Origin: an uncultured Paracoccaceae bacterium | Lineage (GTDB): Bacteria; Pseudomonadota; Alphaproteobacteria; Rhodobacterales; Rhodobacteraceae | Assembly: GCA_947500775.1 (NCBI GenBank) | Contig: CANMTD010000002.1 | Coordinates: 558,001 to 622,000, forward strand | Reading direction: 5' to 3' | DNA: 64,000 nucleotides | In this document: piece after piece, positions 17,081 through 26,603 of the stretch | How the letters are laid out: every line of letters begins with the position of its first letter | Numbering within the stretch: the stretch's first letter is position 1 | Translations under genes and position numbers: made by a program | The notes under the pieces: model-generated | The model's database searches: none | Seen by the model: only the letters and a program-made list of their open reading frames with translations | Told to the model about the DNA's origin: nothing

Positions 17081-17352
17081 AAAACCTACTAATTAACAAA
17101 ATTATCATACCAAAAGATTAACGAAAGAGACACTGCTTTCCTGCCCCCAGCCCGCGAACAGACTGTTGACAGTTCCCGCCAGATGCAATTTTCCCCGTGT
17201 TATCCGGGGTATCCCACGCTGGCCGTCGCTGTTTTCTTGACCTTTTGAAAGCCTTAGCGTATTGAGCAATCCCATATAAAGACCGGCAATACGGCCGGTT
17301 GTGCCGCGTAGAGTTGCGGCCGACGCAAACGCCGCAATTCCGAAGGGCTTTC

Positions 17353-18792
17353 ATGACCACATTCGCCGACTTGGGGCTCGACCCCAAAGTGCTTTCCGCC
17401 GTAACCGACGCCGGATACGAAAAACCAACCCCCATTCAGGCCGGGGCAATCCCGCCCGCGCTGCAGGGCCGCGACGTTCTGGGCATCGCCCAGACCGGCA
17501 CCGGCAAGACCGCAGGCTTCGTGCTGCCGATGATCACGCTGCTGTCCAAGGGCCGCGCCCGGGCCCGTATGCCCCGCAGTCTGGTTCTGGCGCCCACGCG
17601 CGAACTGGCCGCGCAGGTGGCCGAAAATTTCGACACTTACGCCAAGAACACCAAGCTGACCAAGGCGCTGCTGATCGGCGGCGTATCGTTCAAGGAACAG
17701 GACAAGCTGATCGATCGCGGCGTCGATGTTCTGATCGCCACGCCCGGCCGTCTGCTGGACCATTTCGAACGCGGCAAACTGTTGCTGACCGGGGTTCAGA
17801 TCATGGTGGTGGACGAAGCCGACCGGATGCTGGATATGGGCTTTATCCCCGATATCGAACGCATCTTCGAACTGACGCCCTTTACCCGTCAGACCCTGTT
17901 TTTCAGCGCCACCATGGCGCCCGAAATCGAACGCATCACCAGCACCTTCCTTAGCAACCCCGAAAAGATCGAGGTCGCCCGCGCCGCAACCACCAGCGAG
18001 AATATTGAACAGGGCGTGATCATGTTCAAAGCCTCGCGCAAGGATCGTCAGGCCAAGGAAAAACGCGAAGTGCTGCGCGCGCTGATCGAACAGGAAGGCG
18101 ACGCCTGCACCAATGCGATCATCTTCTGCAACCGCAAGACCGAGGTCGATGTGGTGGCCAAATCGCTGGTCAAACACGGCTATAACGCGGCCCCCATCCA
18201 CGGCGATCTGGATCAGGCCCAGCGGATGCGCACGCTTGACGGGTTCCGCGACGGCTCGCTCCGGTTCCTGTGCGCCTCGGATGTGGCCGCGCGCGGGCTG
18301 GATGTGCCCAGCGTCAGCCATGTGTTCAACTTCGACGTGCCCAGCCATGCCGAGGATTACGTGCACCGGATCGGGCGCACCGGGCGGGCCGGACGTCAGG
18401 GCAAGACCTTTATGATCTGCGTTCCGCATGATGAAAAATATCTGACCGCGATCGAAGCACTGGTGAAAAACGAAATCCCGCGCGTCGAAAACCCGCTGGG
18501 CAGTGCCGCACCGGCACCAGCGCCAGAGGCCGCAGACGAACCCAAAAGCGAACGGGAAAAACCCGCGCCCCGCAAACGGGCACCGCGCAAATCCGCCAAG
18601 CAGGAGCCCGCAGCACAAGAGGCCCCGACACCCGCCCCAGACCGCGCCCCGCGCGAACCACAGGGCGGGCAGAAGAACAATAACAACAACCGCCGGTCCG
18701 GTGGTGGACGCCGCGACGACAAGGTGGTCGGCATGGGCGATCACATGCCCGCCTTCATGACCCGGTCGTTCAAATCGCCCGCGGTCGATTGA
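17353..18792 (+). CDS. DEAD-box RNA helicase, RhlE-like
   Basis: ATP-dependent RNA helicase of 479 residues. It has the Q-motif region (YEKPTPIQAGAIP), motif I AQTGTGKTAG, motif Ia PTRELAAQV, motif II DEADRMLDMG, motif III SAT and motif VI HRIGRTGRAG. The tail beyond about residue 385 is Pro/Ala/Lys/Arg-rich, then Asn-rich (NNNNNRRSGGG), a likely RNA-binding disordered region. Start set at 17353 (MTTFADLGL); upstream codons in frame look like leader sequence. RhlE-type helicases act in ribosome assembly and RNA decay. The leader from about 17250 contains a hairpin (ACCGGCAATACGGCCGGT). Confidence 0.9.
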   Translation: MTTFADLGLDPKVLSAVTDAGYEKPTPIQAGAIPPALQGRDVLGIAQTGTGKTAGFVLPMITLLSKGRARARMPRSLVLAPTRELAAQVAENFDTYAKNTKLTKALLIGGVSFKEQDKLIDRGVDVLIATPGRLLDHFERGKLLLTGVQIMVVDEADRMLDMGFIPDIERIFELTPFTRQTLFFSATMAPEIERITSTFLSNPEKIEVARAATTSENIEQGVIMFKASRKDRQAKEKREVLRALIEQEGDACTNAIIFCNRKTEVDVVAKSLVKHGYNAAPIHGDLDQAQRMRTLDGFRDGSLRFLCASDVAARGLDVPSVSHVFNFDVPSHAEDYVHRIGRTGRAGRQGKTFMICVPHDEKYLTAIEALVKNEIPRVENPLGSAAPAPAPEAADEPKSEREKPAPRKRAPRKSAKQEPAAQEAPTPAPDRAPREPQGGQKNNNNNRRSGGGRRDDKVVGMGDHMPAFMTRSFKSPAVD

Positions 18793-18824
18793 TCGGCAAT
18801 CCGTTGTAAATCAATGACATTCTG

Positions 18825-18844
18825 CGCCCCGCTGTTGCGGGGCG
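18825..18844. terminator. Hairpin between convergent helicase and pgi genes
   Basis: CGCCCCGC pairs with GCGGGGCG around a TGTT loop. It lies between the helicase stop at 18792 and the pgi stop at 18864 and probably serves one or both. The T-run is weak on each side. Confidence 0.5.
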
Positions 18845-18863
18845 TCGCATTTTCGGACCGCCC

Positions 18864-20498
18864 TCAGGCCGCGCCGAAGTCTTTCAGATCCGCGCCATAG
18901 TGGTCCTGAACAAAGCCGACAAGCTGCCGGGTGGAACCGTCCTGCGCCTCCAGCCCCGCCTGCCCCGCGATCACCGGTTCCAGCGAACTGGCCAGCTCCT
19001 TGCCCAGCTCGACCCCCCATTGATCGAACGAGTTGATGCCCAGCACCACCCCTTCGACAAACACCCGATGTTCATACAGCGCGACGATCTGGCCAAAAAC
19101 CTCTGGCGTCAGCTTGGGATAGATCAGCGTGGTCGACGGCCGGTTTCCGGGGAACACCCGGTGCCGGGCCTGGCGTTCCAGCTCATCGCCGCTTAACCCC
19201 TTGGCCGCCATCATCGCGCGGGCGGTTTCCAGCGACCTGCCCTGCATCAGCGCCTGCGACTGCGCCAGACAATTGGCCAGCAACAACCGGTGATGGCGGC
19301 TGCGGCCCAGCTCGTTGCCCTCGGCGGCCACCAGAAATTCGCAAGGCACCACATCGGTGCCCTGATGGATCAGCTGATAAAACGCGTGCTGGCCGTTGGT
19401 GCCCGGTTCGCCCCAGACCACCGGCCCCGATGGCACGGTCAGATCGGCGCCATCCATCGCGACGCGTTTGCCGTTACTTTCCATCTCCAGCTGCTGCAGA
19501 TAGGCGGGCAATCGGGCAAGCTGTTGATCATAGGGCAAAACCGCGCGGGTGGCATAGCCGCAGAACTGATGGTTCCAAAGGCCCGTCAGCGCCAGCAGAA
19601 CCGGCAGGTTCTGGTCCAGGGGGGCGGTGCGGAAATGGTCGTCCATCGCCTCGGCGCCCGCCAGCATGGCGCGGAAATTGGCGGGACCCACGGCCAGCAT
19701 CACGGCCAGCCCGATCGGCCCCCACAGCGAATAACGCCCGCCGACCCAATCTTCGAACCCGAAGACACGTTCAGGCGCGATGCCGAACTCTGCGGTTTTA
19801 TCCGTGGCCGACGACAGCGCCGCAAACTGCGCGCCGGGATCATCCACAACGTCCGCCATCATCGCCCGCGCGGTGGCCGCATTGGTCATGGTTTCGATGG
19901 TGGTGAAGGTTTTCGAGGCGACGATGATCAGCGTGCGGCGCAGGTCCAGCCCGCGCATTACCTGCGCGATATGCGCGCCATCGACATTCGACACGAAATG
20001 ACAGCGCGGCCCGTCGGTGTAAGAGGCCAGCGCCTGACAGGCCATCACCGGGCCAAGGTCGGACCCGCCGATACCGATATTGACCACATCGGTGATCGTG
20101 CCCCCCTGCCCCTGAAACGCGCCGCTGCGCAGGGCGTGGGCGAAATCGGCCATCCGGTCCAGCGTCCGGTGCACGCCGGGCATCACGTCCTGCCCGTCGA
20201 CCATCACCGGCCCGGCACTGCGGCGCAGCGCGGTGTGCAACACGGCGCGGCCTTCGGTTTCGTTGATCTTGGCGCCGCTGAACATCGCCGCGCGTTTCTC
20301 CGCCAGCCCGGCCTGTTCGGCCAGCCCGATCAGGGCGGCCAGACCCGCGTCATCCAGATTGGTCTTGGAATAATCGAACAGCATGTCGCCCAGACGCGCC
20401 GAAAACCGGGTGGCGCGGCCTGCGTCGTCAAACAGGCTGGTGATGCGGCGGGATTTCGCGGCCGCGGCGGCGGCTGTCAGATCGGTCCACAGGCTCAT
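18864..20498 (-). CDS. pgi: Glucose-6-phosphate isomerase
   Basis: Interconverts glucose 6-phosphate and fructose 6-phosphate. The 544 residues carry both family signatures: [19 protein letters not shown] (about 263-281) and [14 protein letters not shown] near the C-terminus. [12 protein letters not shown] and [11 protein letters not shown] form the phosphate-binding site. It is the last gene of zwf-pgl-pgi, three bases after pgl. In this group it feeds fructose 6-phosphate back toward the Entner-Doudoroff route. Confidence 0.97.
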   Translation of the reverse strand: MSLWTDLTAAAAAAKSRRITSLFDDAGRATRFSARLGDMLFDYSKTNLDDAGLAALIGLAEQAGLAEKRAAMFSGAKINETEGRAVLHTALRRSAGPVMVDGQDVMPGVHRTLDRMADFAHALRSGAFQGQGGTITDVVNIGIGGSDLGPVMACQALASYTDGPRCHFVSNVDGAHIAQVMRGLDLRRTLIIVASKTFTTIETMTNAATARAMMADVVDDPGAQFAALSSATDKTAEFGIAPERVFGFEDWVGGRYSLWGPIGLAVMLAVGPANFRAMLAGAEAMDDHFRTAPLDQNLPVLLALTGLWNHQFCGYATRAVLPYDQQLARLPAYLQQLEMESNGKRVAMDGADLTVPSGPVVWGEPGTNGQHAFYQLIHQGTDVVPCEFLVAAEGNELGRSRHHRLLLANCLAQSQALMQGRSLETARAMMAAKGLSGDELERQARHRVFPGNRPSTTLIYPKLTPEVFGQIVALYEHRVFVEGVVLGINSFDQWGVELGKELASSLEPVIAGQAGLEAQDGSTRQLVGFVQDHYGADLKDFGAA

Positions 20499-20501
20499 GG
20501 C

Positions 20502-21176
20502 TTACTCCGCCCAATGTACGGTTGCGTTGTTCAGAACGGTGGCAATCGGCGCCTCGGCCGGGTTGCCCGAGCGTGCGGCCTGTTCGACGGCTGCGCGTTT
20601 TTCGGCCCCGGTGATCACCACATGGATCATCAACGCGCCGGACAGAACCGGCGCGGTCAGCGTGACCCGGGGTTCGGGGGCACCCGGCGCGCGCATCGCC
20701 ATCAGCACCGGCGCGTCGGCGGCCAGCGCATCGGCCAGCCGGTCCGCCCCCGGAAACAGCGAGGCGGTGTGCATATCCGCCCCCATGCCCAGCAACAGCA
20801 CATCAATCGGCAACAGCGGCGCAATCGCCGCCCCCAGCGCGTCCAACTGCCCCTCGGGCGCCGGAGCGGGTGCGTAAAGCGGCACCAGATTGGCACTTGC
20901 GGCATGGTTGACCAGCAACCGTTCGCGCAGCAACCGGGTGTTCGAGCGCTCCGAATCCTCGGGCACCCAGCGTTCATCGCTCAGCATCACATCGACCCGG
21001 TCCCAGCCCAGATCGACGGCGCAGAGGTCGTCAAAAATCGGCCCCGGCGTCGTGCCGCCCGGCACCACCAAGGTGGCGCGATCCTGATGCAGCAAAGCGC
21101 GGCCCAGTTCCCCGGCCAATACCCCGGCCAGATCGATCATCATCATTTCACGGTCGGGATATTCGACGAACCTCAT
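20502..21176 (-). CDS. pgl: 6-phosphogluconolactonase
   Basis: Hydrolyses 6-phosphogluconolactone, the product of Zwf. The 224 residues include the family motifs VVPGGTTPGPIFDDL, SDERWVPEDSERSN and LGMGADMHTASLFPG. It overlaps zwf by 4 bases (ATGA) and stops 3 bases before pgi, so the three are tightly coupled. Confidence 0.95.
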   Translation of the reverse strand: MRFVEYPDREMMMIDLAGVLAGELGRALLHQDRATLVVPGGTTPGPIFDDLCAVDLGWDRVDVMLSDERWVPEDSERSNTRLLRERLLVNHAASANLVPLYAPAPAPEGQLDALGAAIAPLLPIDVLLLGMGADMHTASLFPGADRLADALAADAPVLMAMRAPGAPEPRVTLTAPVLSGALMIHVVITGAEKRAAVEQAARSGNPAEAPIATVLNNATVHWAE

Positions 21177-22627
21177 GTGCGTACCTCACGCCAGCGGCGC
21201 CCATCCTTGTGCAACAGCATCAGGCTGTCTTCGGGGCCCGAGCTGCCCGCATCATAGGGGCGCGGCGTGTCGCCCCGGTCCTGCCAGCCTTCGATGATCG
21301 GATCGGTCCAGGCCCAGGCGGCCTCGACCTCGTCCCCGCGCATGAACAACGTCTGGTTGCCCCGGATCACATCCATGATCAGCCGTTCATAGGCATCGGG
21401 CACATCATGGGCGTCGGGGCCAAGCGCATCGGCGAACGACATGTCCAGCGGCACCTCGACCAGACGCATCCCGCCCGGGCCCGGTTCCTTGATCGTCACG
21501 CGCAGGTTGATGCCTTCGTTGGGTTGCAGCCGGATCACCAGCACATTGCCGCGCCGGTCCTCTTGTTCGCCAAAGATCGAATGCGGCGGGTCCTTGAACA
21601 CGATCGCAATCTCCGAGGTGCGCGCCCGCATCCGTTTGCCGGTGCGCAGATAGAACGGCGTGCCCTTCCAGCGCCAGTTGGAAATGCCGACCTTCAGCGC
21701 GATAAAGCTTTCGGTCTTGCTTTTGGGGTCTTCGACATCTTCCAGATAGCCGGGACCGTCCTCATCCCCGCAATATTGCCCGCGCACGATCTGTGCCTGT
21801 TCTACCGGATCAAGGGCGCGGATGACCTTCAGCTTTTCGTCGCGCACCGCGTCGGGATCGAACCGGTTGGGCGGCTCCATCGCGATCAGGCACAAAAGCT
21901 GCATCATGTGATTCTGCACCATGTCGCGCATCGCGCCGGATTTGTCATAATAGCCGCCGCGCCCGCCAACGCCGACGGTTTCGGCCACGGTGATCTGGAT
22001 ATGATCGACGTATTGCGCGTTCCACAGCGGTTCGAACAGGATATTGCCAAAGCGAACGGCCATCAGGTTCTGCACGGTTTCCTTACCCAGATAATGGTCG
22101 ATGCGGTAAATCTGCCCCTCGTCGAAATGCTGGGCCAATGTGGCGTTCAGCGCCTTGGCCGAGGTCAGATCATGGCCAAAGGGTTTTTCCACGACAATCC
22201 GGCTGTCGCTGTCGGCGATGCCATGCAGGTGCAGCCGTTCGGCCAGATCGCCAAACAGCCCCGGACCCACCGAGAAATAGAAGGCCTTGACCACATCCTT
22301 GCGCATGATCGCGGCCAGATCGGACCAGCCCGCCTGCCCCCGCGCGTCGATCGGGATATATTCCAGATGAGCCAGAAAACCGTCGATATCGGCCGCGCTC
22401 TGTTCGCCCGGGCCCCCGAATTCGGCAATCGCCTCTTTGATCATCTGCCGGTATCCGGCGGCGTCCATATCCGACCGCGCAGCACCAATGATCCGCGCGT
22501 CCTCTGGCATCTGACCCGCACAGAAACGCCGATACAGCCCCGGCAAAATCTTGCGCCGGGCCAGATCCCCGGTGCCGCCGAATATGACCAGATCAAAATT
22601 ATCAACCGGTATGACGCGTGAAACCAT
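21173..22627 (-). CDS. zwf: Glucose-6-phosphate 1-dehydrogenase
   Basis: Oxidises glucose 6-phosphate to the lactone with NAD(P)+, the entry to the Entner-Doudoroff and pentose phosphate pathways. The 484 residues include the cofactor-binding GGTGDLARRKI, the substrate signature RIDHYLGKETVQN with its catalytic His, and FGNILFEPLWN. It is the first gene of the operon. A perfect palindrome 22 bases upstream of the ATG (22649-22662) is a probable repressor site. Confidence 0.97.
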   Translation of the reverse strand: MVSRVIPVDNFDLVIFGGTGDLARRKILPGLYRRFCAGQMPEDARIIGAARSDMDAAGYRQMIKEAIAEFGGPGEQSAADIDGFLAHLEYIPIDARGQAGWSDLAAIMRKDVVKAFYFSVGPGLFGDLAERLHLHGIADSDSRIVVEKPFGHDLTSAKALNATLAQHFDEGQIYRIDHYLGKETVQNLMAVRFGNILFEPLWNAQYVDHIQITVAETVGVGGRGGYYDKSGAMRDMVQNHMMQLLCLIAMEPPNRFDPDAVRDEKLKVIRALDPVEQAQIVRGQYCGDEDGPGYLEDVEDPKSKTESFIALKVGISNWRWKGTPFYLRTGKRMRARTSEIAIVFKDPPHSIFGEQEDRRGNVLVIRLQPNEGINLRVTIKEPGPGGMRLVEVPLDMSFADALGPDAHDVPDAYERLIMDVIRGNQTLFMRGDEVEAAWAWTDPIIEGWQDRGDTPRPYDAGSSGPEDSLMLLHKDGRRWREVRT

Positions 22628-22648
22628 GGGAACCTCTCAGGTATCAGT

Positions 22649-22662
22649 CGTTAGCGCTAACG
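22649..22662. promoter_or_regulatory. Palindromic LacI-family-type operator upstream of zwf
   Basis: CGTTAGCGCTAACG is a perfect 14-base palindrome, 22 bases before the zwf start codon. Candidate promoter elements for zwf lie beyond it, so a bound protein would sit downstream of the transcription start and block it. Near-identical sites precede eno (44251) and fba (52161). The sequence fits the CceR-type regulator of central carbon metabolism described in Rhodobacter; that match is from memory. Confidence 0.7.
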
Positions 22663-22758
22663 GGCTTTCCATAGCCGCGTCGCACCAAGAAGTCTACCAT
22701 CTCGCGATACACTCACAAGAACAAGGAACAGCGCCTGCTGAAATCGCTGATACGGGGC

Positions 22759-23343
22759 TTATTGGTCCAGTTCCGCATCCCAGTACAGGAAATCGACCCA
22801 GCTTTCGTGCAGAAAGTTCGGCGGAAACTTGCGCCCCATGTTGCGCAATTCCTCGGCGCCGGGCTGGCGCGGCGGTTTGCGCAGGGCCATGCCCATCTGT
22901 CGCAGGCTTTTGGAGCCCTTTTTCAGGTTGCACCGCGAACAGGCCGCGACCACGTTTTCCCAGCTGGTCACGCCGCCGCGCGCCCGTGGCACCACGTGGT
23001 CAAAGGTCAGATCCCCGGTCGCGCTGCAGTACTGACAGGAAAATTCGTCCCGCAGAAATAAATTAAAGCGCGTGAAGGCCACGCGCTTTTGAGGTTTGAC
23101 ATAATCTTTCAGGACAACGACCGAGGGGATCCTGATTTCGGTGGTGGGACTTCGCACGACCTGATCATATTCTGCAACGATATCAACCCGATCCAGATAG
23201 GCCGCCTTGATCGCCTCTTGCCAGGGCCACAGCGACAGCGGGTAGTAGGACAAGGGCCGGTAATCGGCGTTCAGCACCAGGGCGGGGTGATGTTTCAACC
23301 CGCCGGGTTCGCGTACAAATGTGGTCCTGAAATCGCCATCCAT
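22759..23343 (-). CDS. HNH endonuclease family protein
   Basis: Protein of 194 residues. Start set at 23343 (MDGDFRTTFVREPG); the open frame continues upstream but with non-coding-like sequence. The HNH nuclease motif is complete: CQYC, the catalytic FDHVVPRARGG and NVVAACSRCNLKKG, two CxxC pairs binding a structural zinc. The N-terminal PALVLNADYRPLSYYPLSLW is typical of a widespread chromosomal HNH family in Rhodobacteraceae whose role is not established. It is not next to any phage or restriction gene. Confidence 0.85.
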   Translation of the reverse strand: MDGDFRTTFVREPGGLKHHPALVLNADYRPLSYYPLSLWPWQEAIKAAYLDRVDIVAEYDQVVRSPTTEIRIPSVVVLKDYVKPQKRVAFTRFNLFLRDEFSCQYCSATGDLTFDHVVPRARGGVTSWENVVAACSRCNLKKGSKSLRQMGMALRKPPRQPGAEELRNMGRKFPPNFLHESWVDFLYWDAELDQ

Positions 23344-23787
23344 CGTTCGTGACTCCGTCTGCGCCTCGTCTGCCCAATCCTGGCACCAAGGCGGGACGAC
23401 CCGCCCCCGTGTAGGAATAACTATATATGGCGTATCCCGCCTGACAACCCCCGCTATATACGGTGGTGTTGGCAAAGAGGTACCGTGATTCCGTGACGCG
23501 TTTGTGACGGTTATCCACAGGGCCGGACATGCAACCACAGGGGGTTGGGCTTTTGCGGCGCGACATGGGCCCAGGCAGAATCCGGACGATGACCGCCATA
23601 GGCCCAACCTCACCCCTTCTGCGTTATAGTTAACAGCCGGTTCTTTCAGATATTTTGAATTGGGCCTCACTTTAAGATGCAAGGCGTGAAGCACTTGACC
23701 AAAAGGCAAAACTCATTGAGCGTTCCGTATAACTTGAGAATGCCGCCTGGCGGTTCTCTGCAAGACGTGTGAGCAGTGAGGATTTTC
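23344..23787. other. Intergenic region, 444 bp
   Basis: Gap between the divergent HNH gene and the small exported protein. It is AT-richer than its surroundings, with patches such as CTATATATGG (about 23430) and GCGTTATAGTTAACAG (about 23620). No open frame with coding character, no tRNA-like fold and no strong terminator was seen. Promoters for both genes must lie here but cannot be assigned confidently. Confidence 0.55.
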
Positions 23788-24303
23788 ATGAAGACATTTT
23801 TTGCCACCGTTGCGCTGGCGCTAGTCGCAAGCCCGGTTTGGGCATGCTTTACCGACAGTGACTGTGCCGCGGACCAATTGTGCGAATGTGCACCACGGGA
23901 CGCCCGTGGGATATGTCAGTCCGCAGGTGTCTGTGTGGCGCGACATCCCGATGAAACTGAGCGTCAAAGCGTACCCTTTTTCCCCCAAATTGATGAAGCA
24001 CTGCCAACGACGTCGCTGGCTGGCGAGGCCGAAGAGGAAAATCCGCGCGATTTCGTTCGTATCGTTTCCTTGGGCAAATGCGGGCCGCCGGTCCACAATG
24101 GACGGTTTCTGGCCATCGAGAACAACCATCCGGATCAGCCAATTTATGTAACCTACTCAATCCGGTTCTTTTATCAGGCACAGCCTCGGGTGGATATCAA
24201 GACGGGCAAATGGAGCGCCGGTCGTACAAATCCGATCGGTTGCACCGTGCCCGGCCCCACCGGCCAGCGCTTTACCTTCACCATCCAATCAGCACGCTTC
24301 TAA
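23788..24303 (+). CDS. Small exported Cys-rich protein, unrecognised
   Basis: Protein of 171 residues starting MKTFFATVALALVAS, a signal peptide cleaved near VWA-C. Start 23788 is preceded by GTGAGGA at good spacing. The mature N-terminus is Cys-dense (CFTDSDCAADQLCEC, then C at about residues 43 and 49), with a layout resembling small disulfide-knotted binding modules. The rest has KCGPP and GCTVPGP, so the chain ends with two more Cys. I recognise no family. It is followed after 27 bases by the 24331 gene, probably co-transcribed. Composition is less GC-biased than most of the window. Confidence 0.65.
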   Translation: MKTFFATVALALVASPVWACFTDSDCAADQLCECAPRDARGICQSAGVCVARHPDETERQSVPFFPQIDEALPTTSLAGEAEEENPRDFVRIVSLGKCGPPVHNGRFLAIENNHPDQPIYVTYSIRFFYQAQPRVDIKTGKWSAGRTNPIGCTVPGPTGQRFTFTIQSARF

Positions 24304-24330
24304 TCGACACAAAAGCAGGAAATAACTTGT

Positions 24331-24735
24331 ATGATGCAAGAAAAATATGACGGCCCGTCGCCGATAACCAAGGATGCCCCAAAGATCGCGGGCGCCGTTC
24401 TGGACTATAGCTATTTCATGTATGGCCAGAGCTTTCCCATGATCGCCGATGCCATAACGATTTCGGTCAACGACGTGGTCATCGAACGCATTGATCACCT
24501 TACCGGAGAGACCGAGACCAGTGGGCGGATTGATCTGGACCAGCACATGTTGCCGGACCACAACAACAAGATCACAATCGAAGTACGCACCTACGCCGGT
24601 TTACGCTATAACCTAAAAGAGGCAAGCGAAGGTGCGGTCCAAGTACGCGCGCAGGGTCAGGTGCTGTTTGCTCAACAGTATTCCACCAACACCGGATACC
24701 GGCGGAGCATCGACGAAATCTACATCTGGAAATAA
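24331..24735 (+). CDS. Hypothetical protein, unrecognised
   Basis: Protein of 134 residues, mostly beta-strand-like, with no signal peptide, membrane segment or family motif I recognise. Segments include ITISVNDVVIERIDHLTGET and HNNKITIEVRTYAGLRYNL. It lies 27 bases behind the exported Cys-rich protein on the same strand, which suggests a two-gene unit. The first codons, MMQEKYDGPSP, give two possible Met starts. Coding status rests on the clean frame and spacing; function is unknown. Confidence 0.55.
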   Translation: MMQEKYDGPSPITKDAPKIAGAVLDYSYFMYGQSFPMIADAITISVNDVVIERIDHLTGETETSGRIDLDQHMLPDHNNKITIEVRTYAGLRYNLKEASEGAVQVRAQGQVLFAQQYSTNTGYRRSIDEIYIWK

Positions 24736-24887
24736 TCTTGTAGCGCGGCGAGCCGCTATACTCTGATTACCAAATCCAGAATCTGCCGCCGGACCACTTG
24801 CAGCCAGCGGCAGGATTGTCCTGCAGATCAGGCGCTCAACGATTGCCGCCTGCAGGTCAAAAGCGCTTGGCGCCGCAGGGCCGCACG

Positions 24888-25787
24888 TCAGACTACAGAA
24901 TTACGCTCCAGAAACGCGATGGCGCTGCGGTCTTCGACCTCATGCGCCTCGATATTGGCCACGTTGCGGCGCACGCGGGCGGCGTGGCGGGCGGCGGCGA
25001 CGGTCTGGTTCGATCCACGGGCGATCTTGGCGGCCAGTTCGGCCTCGGACCTTGTGTAATAGTGGTTCAGCTGGATGAAATCGTTGGAATAGAACGCGGC
25101 ACTGCTCCGCGCGCTGAGGTTGAACCGCGCGCCCGCGTCGTTCCAGGTGACCGCCTGACCATCGCTTTCATAGCTGTGCACCTTGACCGAGGTCACCCGT
25201 GCCGGATCGACGATCACCTTGAAATTCGTCACCCCGCGCGCGCCGCTCATCGGGTCGGCGGCGCGGCGGATGTAATTGGCGATCACGCCGCCTTGGGGCG
25301 GTGTTTCATGGCCGTTGCGCCCGAAATTGTGCCACGGCAGCGAGATATTGGGGCAATGGTCCAGATGCGCCAGCGCCGCAGGCAGGCTGTCGTGTTGCCG
25401 GGGCACCAGAAATTCATCGGCGTCGATACAGGCCATCCAGCGATAGCGCGCGCCGAAGTTGCGGATCGCATGGGCATAGGCCAGCACCTGATTGTGGATC
25501 TCGCGCCCGGTGCGGGCATCGCGCAGCCTCTGATCCCAAGGCAGGACGGTCAGCGCATCGGTGGGCAGCACGCCCTCCAGCATTCCGATCGTCGCATCGG
25601 TACAGCCATTGTCATAGACGATGAAATGCGCGACCCCGGCGTGGTGGTGAAACCGCGCCCATTCGCCGATGTGGCGTTCTTCGTTGCGCACGATCAGCAC
25701 CAGCGCCACACCAGCGCGATCAGCCGCCGGTTCTGGCGGCGTGATGGCCAGTTTGGTAATGGCCTTGCGTGAAAACAGCCCCAGCAT
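24888..25787 (-). CDS. Glycosyltransferase family 2-type protein
   Basis: Protein of 299 residues; start set at 25787 (MLGLFSRKAITK) because GGAG lies 7 bases upstream. It begins the GT-A fold with VALVLIVRNEERHIGEWARF and FIVYDNGCTDATI, and has the metal-binding DxD-like motif WMACIDADEFLVP. The C-terminal FIQLNHYYTRSEAE is typical of the glycosyltransferase group called Glyco_tranf_2_4/DUF23-like. It probably transfers a sugar to a surface glycan; donor and acceptor are unknown. No polysaccharide cluster surrounds it. Confidence 0.8.
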   Translation of the reverse strand: MLGLFSRKAITKLAITPPEPAADRAGVALVLIVRNEERHIGEWARFHHHAGVAHFIVYDNGCTDATIGMLEGVLPTDALTVLPWDQRLRDARTGREIHNQVLAYAHAIRNFGARYRWMACIDADEFLVPRQHDSLPAALAHLDHCPNISLPWHNFGRNGHETPPQGGVIANYIRRAADPMSGARGVTNFKVIVDPARVTSVKVHSYESDGQAVTWNDAGARFNLSARSSAAFYSNDFIQLNHYYTRSEAELAAKIARGSNQTVAAARHAARVRRNVANIEAHEVEDRSAIAFLERNSVV

Positions 25788-25920
25788 CGCGTGCTCCTTG
25801 CCCCTGCCCCCGCAATAGCGATGTCCGCGCGGTATTTCCACCCACCCAACGCGAACCGCCCGATCTGCCATGACGGCGGATCGGGCGGTCAGAAGGGTCC
25901 GGATCGTCAACCGGGCTGGC

Positions 25921-26493
25921 TTATTCGGCTTTGCCCGCTTCGATCGAAATCATCACGGCGACCTCGTCGCTGACAAAGGGGGCGAATTCACCCAGATTGA
26001 AATCGGTGCGTTTCAACGTGGTCGTGGCGCTGAACCCGGCCCAGGGCTTGTTGGCCATCGGGTGGTTGGCCATCTGGTTCATCACCGCATCCAGCACGAC
26101 CGGTTTGGTCACGCCGTTCAGCGTCAGATCGCCGGTGATCAGGGCGGTGTTGTCGCCGGTCACTTCGATCGAGGTCGAGGCAAAGCTGACCATTTCGTCA
26201 TCGCTGGCGTCGAAGAAGGACTCCGACATGAAGTGCTGGAACCGCGCCTCCCACCCGGTCAGCATGGATTTGACCGGCATCGACACGGTCACCGACGATT
26301 CCGCAGGCGCATCCGCGTCGAACTGAATATCGCCGGAAAAGCCCGAAAACATGCCCCAGGTGGTCGAAAACCCAAGGTGATCGTATGAAAACACGATCTG
26401 GCTGTGGCTGGGATCAATGTCGAATTTTTCGGGGGCGGCAAGTGCCGGGGCGGCCATCAGGGCCAGCGCGGCAAAGGCAATGAACGGTTTCAT
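25921..26493 (-). CDS. YceI family periplasmic protein
   Basis: Lipocalin-like exported protein of 190 residues. Start set at 26493 (MKPFIAFAALALMAAPALA), a clear signal peptide. The mature chain opens FDIDPSHSQIVFSYDHLG, the hallmark of YceI proteins, and has GDLTLNGVTKPVVLDAV and FGATT-like strands later. YceI proteins bind isoprenoid or amphiphilic molecules in the periplasm. Ligand unknown here. Confidence 0.9.
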   Translation of the reverse strand: MKPFIAFAALALMAAPALAAPEKFDIDPSHSQIVFSYDHLGFSTTWGMFSGFSGDIQFDADAPAESSVTVSMPVKSMLTGWEARFQHFMSESFFDASDDEMVSFASTSIEVTGDNTALITGDLTLNGVTKPVVLDAVMNQMANHPMANKPWAGFSATTTLKRTDFNLGEFAPFVSDEVAVMISIEAGKAE

Positions 26494-26603
26494 GTAGCTT
26501 ACTCCGATAAGGGTGCATTTGATATGCAACCATGTGCATCCCTACCGCCGCTGCGACAATTCCCCACCCCCCAACAGACTCTGTTCGTAATCGAACAGTG
26601 CAT

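Noticed and set aside
19290-21257. Plus-strand open frame of 655 codons opposite pgi and pgl
   Set aside because: Antisense to well-supported genes, with no start site or family similarity.
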